From NCBI GenBank assembly GCA_022842465.1, contig JALHPN010000076.1, forward strand, positions 1 to 37,154: DNA of 37,154 bases, given 5' to 3'. The notes beneath the pieces were generated by a model. It was given only the letters and a program-made list of their open reading frames with translations, was not told the DNA's origin and searched no databases. Source of the DNA: Polyangiaceae bacterium (lineage in GTDB: Bacteria; Myxococcota_A; Polyangia; Polyangiales; Polyangiaceae). How positions within the stretch are numbered: position 1 is the stretch's first letter; each line of letters begins with the position of its first letter. Positions 16,853 through 25,016 of the stretch are shown one piece after another. A program made the position numbers and the translations under genes.

Positions 16853-17748
16853 AGAACGTTCTCACGCCGCCGCCGCCGCGCACCGCGCGCAACGTCCGGA
16901 GGCTCTCGGCCGCTCCCGTCCACGGTCTCGAGTCCGTCGCGCCGCCGTCGAACAGCCCCGTCTCGGAGCCGCCGCGCGTCTCGCCCGAACGTCTCGGCGC
17001 CGCGATGCGGATCCTCCGCGGCGTGGTCGGGTTCGCGCTCGTGGTCGGGATCGGGATCGCCGTCGCCTGGGCTGCGCGCCGGTACATCAAGACGAGCCCG
17101 CGCTTCGCCGTCCGCGAGATCGTGACGACGGGCGGTAAGCGCCGGAGCCCCGACGAGCTCGCGACCATCGCGGGCATCGCGAAGGGCGACAACGTCTTCA
17201 CGACGGACCTCGATCGCGCGCGGGCGCGTCTGCTCGCCGACCCATGGGTCAGCGAGGCGACGCTCGCGCGCCAGCTGCCGGGCACAGTGTTCCTCCGCGT
17301 GGTCGAGCGCGAGGCGGCGGGGGTCCTCGGCACGGGCGACGGGACGTACCTCGTCACGCGCGAAGGGACGATCATCAAGAAGCTCGAGACGGGGGATCCC
17401 ACGGACCTGCCGGTCGTCACGGGGGTGTCGCTCGAGCAGCTCACGGCCGATCGCGAGGGCGCGACGCGCACGGTGAAGCGCGCGCTCGACCTCGCCTTCG
17501 ACGTCGAGCGGTCGGCGCTCGCGCATCGCTCCGCCCTCGAGGAGGTCCACGTCGAGGCGAACGGCGAGATGACGCTCGTGATCGGCAAGAGCGGCGTCCG
17601 TCTCTACATGGGTCCGGCGCCGTACCGCCGGAAGATCGACCAGGCGGTGCGCGTGCTCGGAGAGATCGACCGGCGCGGGGGCAAGGCCGAGAGCGTGATG
17701 CTCGACAACGAGGGCCGCCCGGACCGCGTCGTCGTGCGGATGCGCTGA
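16849..17748 (+). CDS. ftsQ: Cell division protein FtsQ
   Basis: This is a 299-residue bitopic membrane protein. A Pro-rich cytoplasmic N terminus of about 52 residues is followed by a membrane helix (about 54-76), a POTRA domain (about 86-154: FAVREIVTTGGKRRSPDEL, GDNVFTTDLDRARARLLADPWVSEATLARQLPGTVFLRVVEREA) and the FtsQ beta domain. FtsQ recruits FtsB/FtsL and links early to late divisome proteins. The start is ATGA coupled to murC. The last residues, GRPDRVVVRMR, resemble family C-terminal strands. It is the last gene of this operon here: the next gene, on the opposite strand, ends 4 bp downstream, and I see no terminator between them. Confidence 0.92.
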   Translation: MKNVLTPPPPRTARNVRRLSAAPVHGLESVAPPSNSPVSEPPRVSPERLGAAMRILRGVVGFALVVGIGIAVAWAARRYIKTSPRFAVREIVTTGGKRRSPDELATIAGIAKGDNVFTTDLDRARARLLADPWVSEATLARQLPGTVFLRVVEREAAGVLGTGDGTYLVTREGTIIKKLETGDPTDLPVVTGVSLEQLTADREGATRTVKRALDLAFDVERSALAHRSALEEVHVEANGEMTLVIGKSGVRLYMGPAPYRRKIDQAVRVLGEIDRRGGKAESVMLDNEGRPDRVVVRMR

Positions 17749-17752
17749 CGTC

Positions 17753-20700
17753 TCAGCTCGTCGCGACGCGCGGCGCGCTCTCTAGGATGCGCTCCACGCG
17801 CGAGACGAGGTCGGCGTTCGAGAACGGCTTCTGGAGGAACATCGCTCCCTGCACCTGCCCCGCGTCGGCCGTCGGGAGCGTCTCGGGGGAGAACCCCGAC
17901 ACGAAGAGGACCTTCGGAGGCTTGTCGAGCTCGGCCTTCCAGCGGCGGTCGAGCTCGGGTCCGGTCGCCCCGGGCATGAGCACGTCGAGGATGACGAGCG
18001 CGATCTGCTGCGCGCGCTCCCGGACGATCACGGTCGCCTCCTCCGACCCGCTCGCGACGATGACCTCGTAGCCCTGCCGGCGGAGCATGCGCTGGAGGGA
18101 CGAGCGGACGAGCGGGTCGTCGTCGACGACGAGGATGAACTCGCCCGCGGCCTGGCGCGCGACCCGCGGCGCAGGCGTTCGTTCGACGATCGTGCTCGCC
18201 GGCTGCGTCTGCACGGCCTGGTCGACGGGGAAGTAGAGGGAGAACGTCGTCCCCGACCCCGGCGTGCTCGTCACCTCGATGTGGCCGCCCGAGCGCTTGA
18301 TGAAGGTGTAGACCATCGTGAGGCCCAGGCCTGTCCCGGCGCCCGTCGGCTTCGTCGAGAAGAACGGGTCGAAGATGCGCTGGAGCACCTCGCGGGACAT
18401 GCCCTCCCCGCTGTCCGTCACGTCGATCGCCACGTAGATCCCAGCGGCCGGAGCTCCGCGCCGGACGGCTTCCGGCCCGAGCTCCACTTCGCGGGTGCGG
18501 AGCGTGAGCTTGCCGCGCTTCTTCATCGCGTCTCGCGCGTTCGTCGCGAGGTTCACGAGCGCCTGCTCGAGCGCCGGAGGATCGGAGAGCACGGCCGGAA
18601 GCTCGTCCCCGAGCAGCGTCTCGACCTGCACACGCTCGCCGACGATGCGCTTGATCATCGGCACGAGGCCCGTGAGCACCTGCTTCGTGTCCACGCGCTC
18701 GAGGGGGAGCGGCCTGTGCCGCGAGAACGAGAGGAGGCGCTTCGTCAGATCCGCGGCGCGCGTCGCGGCGTCGCGGATGACCCCGAGCTCTTCGGCGAGG
18801 AGCGGATCGTCGGACGGAAGGTCGCCGAGCGCCTCGACCGAGCCGAGGATCGCCGCGAGCATGTTGTTGAAGTCGTGGGCGATGCCGCCCGCGAGCTGCC
18901 CGACGGCCTCCATGCGCTGCGCCTGGAGGAGCGAAGCCTGGAGCTGCTCGCGCTCCTCGAGGAGGCGCGCGAGCTCGAGCGCGACCGGGACCTGTCCCGC
19001 GAGCCCGCTGAGCACGGCGCGATCGGTGCCGTCCGTGGCGTCGTCGTCGCCGAGCTCCACGCCGAGCGCGCCGACGATGCGATCGAAGAGGTGCAGCGGC
19101 GTGACGATCGTACGGCCGCGAAGGACCGGCGTCTTGGCGCCGCTCTCGACCGGCATCTCGGAGCGACGCGCGCTGTCTAGGAGCTCGCGGTCCTCCTCGG
19201 ACAGCTCGAACGGCGCGCCCCCTGCGCTCACGCCGACGAGGATCTCGCCGATCCGCGCGTCGGGCTCGTAGAGGAGGAAGCAGCGCTCGGCGTGGACGAC
19301 GCGGAGGATCTCCTCGGCGATGAGGGCCGCCTGCTCCGGGACGCTCGCGTCGCGCCGAGGGCCGTGCGCCAGGCTGACGAGGCTCCTGAGCTGGCCGCGC
19401 GACTCGTTCGAGGAGCGCTTCTGGGAGGCCTCGGACGTCGCGGCGAGAGGCGTCAGGCCGAGCTCCTCCGCGATGCGCCGGGCGCGCGGCCGGGCGCCCT
19501 GCTCGAGCGCGATGGCCTCTGCGATGCGGGCCTGATCGCGCGCCGCGCTCGTCGCGCCCCGTGCCGCCAGCGCGTGGGCGCGGGTGCGGGCGACGGCGTA
19601 GAGGACGGCGGGGGCGTCCGCGTCCTGCGCGAGTCGCTCGGCGCGTGCGAGGCGCTTCTCGGCGTCGCGGTGTCGTCCCTCGAGCCACGCGAGGTGACCC
19701 TCTGCGGCGGCGACGTGCGCGAGGATCGGGGCGTGCTTCGAGGTCTTCCGGAGGTCGTCGATCGCGACGCGGAGAGGGCCCGCGAAGGCGGCGCGTCGTT
19801 CGGCGGGTACGGCGAGGCTCTGGTGGACCCGCGCGTCGACGACCGCCATGTAGAACTCGGCGAGCATGGGGTGGGCCCGCCGCGGGTCGATCCGCTCGCC
19901 TTCGAACTCGCGCATGAGCATCTCGAGCTCGTTGCCGATCTCGCCGCGCTCGACGAGATAACGGGCCTGCGGCCCCCACGTGAGGGTGCGGATCCACCCC
20001 TTCGCGAAGTCGGCGGGTCGGAGCTGGAAGAGCTGCGCCGAGAGCGCCGTGTTCTCGGCCTCGTCGAGGCCGAGCGCGGCGAGGCTCGCCCGCATGCGGA
20101 GGAGGACTAGGGGTGTGATGCCGTCCGCACGCTGGCGCCGCCGGACGCGGTCGTAGGCCAAGGTCGCGCAGGCGAGGGAGCTCCGCGCGTGGCCGCGAAC
20201 GGTCTCGATGAAGTCCGCGGTCAGCGCGTTGATGCAGTACTCCGAGTGCTCGAGCCAGAGGCCGTGCTGATCGACGCACGCGCGGATCCGAGCGAGGCTT
20301 CCGCCCCAGTCCCCCGCGAACAGCGTTGCGAGCGCCCGGGCCTGCGCGCAGAACGCGACGATGCTCGGATCGCCCAACCGCGCGGCGACGGCTTCGGCCT
20401 CGTCGGCGACCCGTCGACCGGCGTCGCCGCGCCCTATCGCGGCGTAGACCAAGCCAAGGGTCGCCTTGGCGCGCGCGAGCGCGGTGGACTCCCCGAGTGG
20501 TCGGCTCACGCCGATCGCGCGCACGGTGCTCTGGACCAGGCGCGCCGGCCGCGCGTACTCGCTTCCGAGACGTGCGTTCTGGTAGTGGAGCTGGCAGAGG
20601 AGCTCGATGTCCGCGGTCGGGAGCGTGCGCCCCTGCGGGAGGGGGAGCTCGAGCCGCGCGAGCGCCCGCGCCGTGTCGAACGCGGAGCCCACGCTCTCGA

Positions 20701-23098
20701 CCGGCATCCGCTCGCCGAGGAGCTCGAAGGCGCGCCCGAGCGAGATCCACGCGAGCTCGGGCTCGCTCCGCGCCTGATCGACCCATGCGAGCCGGCCGAG
20801 GAGGCGCGCGCGCTCGCGGGCGGCCGTGACGACGCGGAGGGCTTCCTCGAACGCGGCGCGCGCCGCGTCGAGGTCCCCGAGGCGCAAGTTGGCCTCCCCG
20901 AGCCCGGCGTGGAAGCGCTCGTCGAGCGCGACGCCGCTCGCTGCGGCAGATACCTTCGCGAGGAGGAGGAACTGGAGCGCGCTCTCGTTGGCGCCTCGTG
21001 AGAGCGAGGCGTCTGCTGCGGCGCGCTGCGCCCAGTAGGCGCGTGCGGGCGTGTTCGCGAGGCGACCGCTCGCGAAGTGCAGCGCGGTCGAGCAGAGGGA
21101 CTCGAAGTCGGGGCGCCCGAGCTCGTCGAGCACCTCCGCGAGCCGCTGGTGGAGGTCTCGGCGCGCGTCCTCGTCGAGCCCGTCCACGAGGGCTTCGCCG
21201 ACGCTGTGGTGGACGAAGCGGGGTCGGCCCGCCGCCGAGAGGTCCACGAGGCGGGCCCGGCGCGCATCGGCGAGGGCGTAGCCGACGTCCTCGACGGTGA
21301 GGCCGAAGACGCGCGCGAGGACCGCCTCGTCCCAGGTGTGGTCGTGGACGGCGGCGGCCTCCATCACGCGCCGCGTCGCGGGCGGGACGTCCTCGAGCCT
21401 TCGCCTCACGAGCGGGGTGACGCCACGCGGGAGCGCGATCTTGGCCGCGCGCTCCTCGTCGAACACCCACCCGCCCCCGCGTGGCCGGAGCGCCCCCGCG
21501 TCCTGGTAGGCCTCGAGCACCTCGAGGACGCCGAGGGGGGTCGCCTCCGCGAGGGCGTCGACCCGCTCGGCGAGGAGCGCGGGGGGCTCGACGCCGAGGT
21601 GGTTCGTGAGGATCTCGCGGACCGCCTTCGGGGTGAGGCCGGGGACGTCGAGCCGCGACGCGCGCGCGCCGGCTGCCGCGACGACGGCGTCGTAGGTGAT
21701 CTCGTGCGCGTCCGGCCGCGCGCCGAGCACGAGCGTCAGCGGAAGCCTCGCGATCTGGTCGGCGAGCGCGATGAGCACGTGGCGGCTCAGCGGGTCGATC
21801 CAGTGGACGTCGTCGATCGCGAGGAGCATCGGCGCCCGGAGGCGAACGAGCGCCGCGAGGAGCTCCGCGGTCGCCTCGGTGAACGAGTCCGTCGTCGCGT
21901 CGTGGCGCGCGTCCGCGGCGCCGAGGAGGGCGGCCAGGGCGGGCGCCGCGAGCGAGACGAAGGGGAGGAGCTCCGGGCCGACGGCCGCGCGGAGCGCCTT
22001 CGCGAGCGCGACGTCGTCGCCGTCCATCTCGGCGCGCATGTCGGCGATCAACGCGTCGCAGAGACGGCGCACGAGGGCTAGGGGCGCGTCCCCCTTGTTG
22101 CACGCGACCTGGCTCGCGAAGCCGAGCCTCGGTCGGCGCGCCGCCGCGACGGCGGCGGCGAGGAGCCTCGTCTTCCCGGAGCCTCGATCGCCGACGACGC
22201 AGAGCAGCGACCCGCCGCGCTTCTCGACGTCACGCGTCTCGCGGAGGATGCGCTCGAGCTCGCGCATGCGTCCGGGGAGCGCGAACGTCTTGCGATGGAT
22301 GTGCTGGTAGCGTCCGGCTCGGGAGGACGGGCCGGCCCCCGAGCCGTCCCGCAGCGGGAGGAGCGCGTCGACGACATCGGACGCGGTCCGCGGCCGGCCC
22401 TCGGGAGCCTCGGCGACGAGGGAGACGAGGAGGCGCGTCAGCGCCGCCGACGCGCGGCCTTCGAGCGCCTTCGCGACGTCGGCCGCGGACCGCTCCGCGG
22501 GGACCTTCCCCGTGAGGCACTCGACGAGCACGAGGCCGAGCGCGTAGAGGTCGGCCCTCCCGTCGAGTCGGCTCGGGGCGCGTCGCTGCTCCGGCGCCGC
22601 GTAGAGCGGCGTCCCGGCCGTGGACGGCTCGCGTCCGATGCGCTCGAGCCCCATCGCGAAGCCGAAGTCGACGAGGCGGGCCCGCCCCCCGGCCTCGAGC
22701 ATGATGTTCCGCGGCTTCACGTCCCGATGGACGAGGCCGACGGCGTGCACGGCCGCGAGGGCGGCGGCGAGCTGGAGCCCCAGCTCGACGGTCTCCGCTT
22801 CCGGGAGCGAGCCGCGCGCGAGGCGCGTCGCGAGCGGCTCGCCGTCCACGAGCTCCATCGCGAGGTACGGCAGATCGTTCGCGTGCCCCACCTCGAGCAC
22901 GCGGGGGAGGCCCGGGTGGCGGACCCGCGCGAGGGCGACGGCCTCGCGGTAGACCCACCGTGTCCACCGCCCGCCGACGGACGGGATCTTGACGGCGCAC
23001 GGAGCGCCGTCCAGCACGCCGCGGTAGACGACGGAGCTCGCGCCGCGACCGAGCTCGGCGTCGAGCGTGACGCCCGGGATCCACACGGCAGCGGCCAC
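17753..23098 (-). CDS. Giant hybrid: Ser/Thr kinase - AAA ATPase - helical repeats - GAF - histidine kinase - receiver
   Basis: This is a 1781-residue signalling protein with domains in order. The Ser/Thr kinase (about 8-250) has glycine loop GRGASSV, K37, HRDVKPRN (124-131), DFG (144-146) and APE (168-170). The AAA/STAND ATPase (about 275-560) has Walker A GDRGSGKT (303-310) and Walker B LLAIDDVHW (D429, D430). A long helical TPR-like region spans about 570-1215 and a GAF domain about 1235-1385. The HisKA domain has phospho-acceptor H1408 (GGIAHDFNN). The HATPase domain includes N1520, DSGEGM and GTGLGL, and the receiver domain (about 1653-1777) has D1705 and K1757. All catalytic residues seen are intact, and no membrane segment is seen. 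GTG 23098 has a stop two codons upstream; GTG 23086, with GAGGG nearby, is an alternative. Its ligand and output are unknown. Confidence 0.93.
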   Translation of the reverse strand: MAAAVWIPGVTLDAELGRGASSVVYRGVLDGAPCAVKIPSVGGRWTRWVYREAVALARVRHPGLPRVLEVGHANDLPYLAMELVDGEPLATRLARGSLPEAETVELGLQLAAALAAVHAVGLVHRDVKPRNIMLEAGGRARLVDFGFAMGLERIGREPSTAGTPLYAAPEQRRAPSRLDGRADLYALGLVLVECLTGKVPAERSAADVAKALEGRASAALTRLLVSLVAEAPEGRPRTASDVVDALLPLRDGSGAGPSSRAGRYQHIHRKTFALPGRMRELERILRETRDVEKRGGSLLCVVGDRGSGKTRLLAAAVAAARRPRLGFASQVACNKGDAPLALVRRLCDALIADMRAEMDGDDVALAKALRAAVGPELLPFVSLAAPALAALLGAADARHDATTDSFTEATAELLAALVRLRAPMLLAIDDVHWIDPLSRHVLIALADQIARLPLTLVLGARPDAHEITYDAVVAAAGARASRLDVPGLTPKAVREILTNHLGVEPPALLAERVDALAEATPLGVLEVLEAYQDAGALRPRGGGWVFDEERAAKIALPRGVTPLVRRRLEDVPPATRRVMEAAAVHDHTWDEAVLARVFGLTVEDVGYALADARRARLVDLSAAGRPRFVHHSVGEALVDGLDEDARRDLHQRLAEVLDELGRPDFESLCSTALHFASGRLANTPARAYWAQRAAADASLSRGANESALQFLLLAKVSAAASGVALDERFHAGLGEANLRLGDLDAARAAFEEALRVVTAARERARLLGRLAWVDQARSEPELAWISLGRAFELLGERMPVESVGSAFDTARALARLELPLPQGRTLPTADIELLCQLHYQNARLGSEYARPARLVQSTVRAIGVSRPLGESTALARAKATLGLVYAAIGRGDAGRRVADEAEAVAARLGDPSIVAFCAQARALATLFAGDWGGSLARIRACVDQHGLWLEHSEYCINALTADFIETVRGHARSSLACATLAYDRVRRRQRADGITPLVLLRMRASLAALGLDEAENTALSAQLFQLRPADFAKGWIRTLTWGPQARYLVERGEIGNELEMLMREFEGERIDPRRAHPMLAEFYMAVVDARVHQSLAVPAERRAAFAGPLRVAIDDLRKTSKHAPILAHVAAAEGHLAWLEGRHRDAEKRLARAERLAQDADAPAVLYAVARTRAHALAARGATSAARDQARIAEAIALEQGARPRARRIAEELGLTPLAATSEASQKRSSNESRGQLRSLVSLAHGPRRDASVPEQAALIAEEILRVVHAERCFLLYEPDARIGEILVGVSAGGAPFELSEEDRELLDSARRSEMPVESGAKTPVLRGRTIVTPLHLFDRIVGALGVELGDDDATDGTDRAVLSGLAGQVPVALELARLLEEREQLQASLLQAQRMEAVGQLAGGIAHDFNNMLAAILGSVEALGDLPSDDPLLAEELGVIRDAATRAADLTKRLLSFSRHRPLPLERVDTKQVLTGLVPMIKRIVGERVQVETLLGDELPAVLSDPPALEQALVNLATNARDAMKKRGKLTLRTREVELGPEAVRRGAPAAGIYVAIDVTDSGEGMSREVLQRIFDPFFSTKPTGAGTGLGLTMVYTFIKRSGGHIEVTSTPGSGTTFSLYFPVDQAVQTQPASTIVERTPAPRVARQAAGEFILVVDDDPLVRSSLQRMLRRQGYEVIVASGSEEATVIVRERAQQIALVILDVLMPGATGPELDRRWKAELDKPPKVLFVSGFSPETLPTADAGQVQGAMFLQKPFSNADLVSRVERILESAPRVATS

Positions 23099-23198
23099 CC
23101 TCTACGGATAGGCGAACCTCGCCGTGAGGTCGAGGGGTGCCGGCGGTTTGGGCGGGAGAGCGGAGCGAGCGGGGCCGCGAGGCATGCTGCCGCGCTGA

Positions 23199-24164
23199 TC
23201 ACGCGATGGGATGCACCCGAAGCGGCAGCGGCAGCGCTTCGACCCAGGGCGGTGATCCGAACACGAGCGGAACCGCGCTGTCGCAGCGCGCCCGGACGAC
23301 GTGCATCGGGGCGGCCCAGGCAGGCGTGATGTCCTCGAACGTCACGGGGGCGTCCGGTCCCGCGAGCGCGAGAGCCTTCGCCAGCGCCCCCCGGAAGGGC
23401 AGGTGGCCGCCGTCGAGCCAGGCCTCGAGCGCCGCGTGGCGCGAGCGGTGCTGGTAGTACTCGAGATGGTGGAGGGGAGACGGGCCGACGGCGGGAGCCG
23501 CGGCGGGGAGGTCCTCACCCCAGAGAAAGGCCGCGTTCTGTACGGCTTCGCCGAGCGCGCTCGCGAGCGCATCGGTCTCCGTCGGGCGCGCGGCGAAGCC
23601 CATCGCGAGCGGGAGGTCGTCCTTCCGCGGGAACGCGAAGACACCCGCACCGACGACCCCGCACGCGGCGCGCGACGCCCCGTCGTCGCGGAAGGCGTAG
23701 GCTCGGACGTCCCAGCCGTCGACGCCGCGGAACGCCGTCTCCCTCACGTCGAGCGAGATGCGCTCCGGGCGGATGTCGCCGAACCACGCCTTGAGGACGA
23801 GATGCCGTTCGCCGAGCTCCCACTGCGCGCGCGCGCGGGCCTCCTCGAGCGAGTCGTGGAGCGCGACCCCGTTCGAGCGGGCGTAACGGAACGCCGGGTC
23901 CTGCGCGGCCGCGGTTCCGCGACCCTCGGCCTCCAGCGTCGCCACGCGCTCGAGGAGCTCGAAGAGGGCGCGCGCGTGGGGCGGTTCGCCGACCTGGGCG
24001 GCGGAGCCCGTCACCTCGAGCCCTCCGGGCCCGGCGACCGCGAGGCCGACGCGGCCGACGACCGTCTCGCCCAGCGACACGGTGTCCGCGAACGTCTGCG
24101 GCGCCGACCAGCCCTCAGGAAGGCGTGGCGTGGGCAGCGATGCGGCGGGCGGAGGGAGCGACAT
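23199..24164 (-). CDS. Compact YcaO-domain protein, putative RiPP-modifying ATPase
   Basis: The 321 residues show the YcaO pattern: an acidic helix ARALFELLERVATLEAEG (64-81), the diagnostic SNGVALHDSLEEAR followed by ELGERH (97-121), ALASALGEAVQNAAF (199-213), and a C terminus ending in VHPIA, like the Pro-rich HP-type ends of YcaO enzymes. YcaO proteins use ATP to activate peptide amide carbonyls, giving azolines, thioamides or amidines. There is no fused partner or leader-binding domain, so it would be a stand-alone type. It overlaps the 3' end of the diiron-enzyme gene by 50 bp, and its own Shine-Dalgarno is poor, suggesting coupled translation. Substrate is inferred to be the nine-residue peptide upstream. 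Confidence 0.75.
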   Translation of the reverse strand: MSLPPPAASLPTPRLPEGWSAPQTFADTVSLGETVVGRVGLAVAGPGGLEVTGSAAQVGEPPHARALFELLERVATLEAEGRGTAAAQDPAFRYARSNGVALHDSLEEARARAQWELGERHLVLKAWFGDIRPERISLDVRETAFRGVDGWDVRAYAFRDDGASRAACGVVGAGVFAFPRKDDLPLAMGFAARPTETDALASALGEAVQNAAFLWGEDLPAAAPAVGPSPLHHLEYYQHRSRHAALEAWLDGGHLPFRGALAKALALAGPDAPVTFEDITPAWAAPMHVVRARCDSAVPLVFGSPPWVEALPLPLRVHPIA

Positions 24165-24828
24165 GGCTGGTACCCATCGGGGTGTTGACGAGCTCTTCGC
24201 AGAACCGGTCGAACTGCGCGATGCTCCCTTCGAGCACGCGCCGCAGGGCGGGCAGCTTCTCGGGTGCCGCGACGAGGTCGTCGATCTTGTCGAGCGCCTC
24301 CTGCACGTGCGTCTTGTCGAGCTCGGCGTGCTTCGCGATGACGGTCATCGCGGAGCGCGGGATGCCGCAGCGCTCTTCGAGCACGTCGAGCCAGTCGGGC
24401 CCGACGAGCACGATGAGGTACTCCGCGAACATGATGTAGGCGAGATACAGCGTCGGATCCTCGTCGATGACGCTCTCGATGTACTCGAGCATGCCGCGCA
24501 TGCTCGGGAGCACGTCGGTGCGTCCGTTCTTCGCGCGCTGCGAGACCTTCGCGAGGTCCTCGACGGCCCAGGCTTCGTGGCCGTCCTCCTCACGGATGCG
24601 CTCGTCGTAGTGCGCCGCGAGCGCGTAGTCCTTCCGGATCGTGGCTGCCTCGCGCGCCCGCGCCAGGTGGAGCGGCGTATGGGCGACGAGGGCGCGTACG
24701 TTCGCCAGGTAGAGCGTGACGTGCTCCGCCGTCATCGTTCCTTTCGCCGCGCTCGTGAAGAGTGCGTTCCTTTCCTTCGACGAGGCCGCGTAGGTCTCGA
24801 TGCGTGCGCGAAGCGCGTCTCCGATCAT
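24115..24828 (-). CDS. Haem-oxygenase-like diiron (HDO-type) enzyme
   Basis: This is a 237-residue all-helical protein. It carries ligands typical of iron-containing haem-oxygenase-fold oxidases: EDGHE (E81, H84) followed by a helix ending in ED (90-91), E136 in the FAEYLIVLVG helix, and HAELDKTH (H167, D171, H174). This HxxxDxxH plus ExxH arrangement marks enzymes that use O2 and two irons to oxidise amino acids or acyl chains, rather than true haem oxygenases. The ATG at 24828 has GGAG 8 bases upstream. It lies between the nine-residue ORF (with hairpin and heptamer repeats in its leader) and YcaO, with which it overlaps. A role in oxidising the modified peptide is inference. Confidence 0.72.
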   Translation of the reverse strand: MIGDALRARIETYAASSKERNALFTSAAKGTMTAEHVTLYLANVRALVAHTPLHLARAREAATIRKDYALAAHYDERIREEDGHEAWAVEDLAKVSQRAKNGRTDVLPSMRGMLEYIESVIDEDPTLYLAYIMFAEYLIVLVGPDWLDVLEERCGIPRSAMTVIAKHAELDKTHVQEALDKIDDLVAAPEKLPALRRVLEGSIAQFDRFCEELVNTPMGTSHVAPSARRIAAHATPS

Positions 24829-24863
24829 GATGCTGACTCCGATGGAAGGTGGGGAGGAGGGAC

Positions 24864-24919
24864 GAGAAGCGAGAAGCGAGAAGCGAGAAGCGAGAAGCGA
24901 GAAGCGAGAAGCGAGAAGC
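24864..24919. repeat. Eight perfect tandem copies of GAGAAGC
   Basis: Eight identical 7-bp units run without interruption from 24864 to 24919 (GCTTCTC on the transcribed minus strand). They occupy the untranslated leader between the nine-residue ORF and the diiron-enzyme gene, starting 36 bp upstream of its start codon. A perfect heptamer array of this kind is prone to slipped-strand copy-number change. Here that would alter leader length or structure, not a reading frame. Confidence 0.95.
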
Positions 24920-24930
24920 GCAGGAACAGC

Positions 24931-24960
24931 GGCGTGACCTCGTCGTCACGAGGTCACGCC
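24931..24960 (-). promoter_or_regulatory. Perfect 12-bp hairpin between nine-residue ORF and enzyme genes
   Basis: GGCGTGACCTCG and its exact reverse complement flank a 6-base loop. The stem is strong, but neither strand has a T-run after it, so it is more likely a processing, stabilising or partly terminating element than a classic intrinsic terminator. It lies 26 bp after the stop of the nine-codon ORF, and would favour more transcript for the peptide than for the downstream enzymes. A weaker hairpin (GATCC-GAAA-GGATC, 24975-24988) overlaps the peptide stop codon. Confidence 0.7.
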
Positions 24961-24986
24961 GGCGTCCTTGGTCCGATCCGAAAGGA

Positions 24987-25016
24987 TCAGAAGCAGCCGA
25001 GGGCGAACTTCTTCAT
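24987..25016 (-). CDS. Nine-residue ORF MKKFALGCF, candidate RiPP precursor
   Basis: ATG AAG AAG TTC GCC CTC GGC TGC TTC TGA encodes MKKFALGCF. A perfect AAGGAGG (25022-25028) lies 5 bases upstream, the best ribosome-binding site in this block. The ATG overlaps the stop of the GNAT gene (ATGA), so translation is probably coupled. A dibasic N terminus followed by a hydrophobic core ending Gly-Cys-Phe leaves one Cys as an obvious YcaO/oxidase target. The precedent for so short a precursor gene is mccA of microcin C (seven codons). Alternatives are a regulatory leader peptide or translation of no consequence. Readthrough of the TGA would add only about ten residues. Confidence 0.6.
   Translation of the reverse strand: MKKFALGCF

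Noticed and set aside
17604-22103. A 1499-codon frame on the same strand as the hybrid kinase
   Set aside because: It is an out-of-phase reading of the kinase gene, extremely rich in Arg, Pro and Ala with no domain, whereas the 17753-23098 frame shows every kinase, ATPase, histidine kinase and receiver motif.
24975-24990. Selenocysteine at the TGA after MKKFALGCF
   Set aside because: A small hairpin (5-bp stem) overlaps the TGA, but it lacks the length, bulge and loop of a bacterial SECIS element, and readthrough adds only about ten unremarkable residues. Ordinary termination is simpler.
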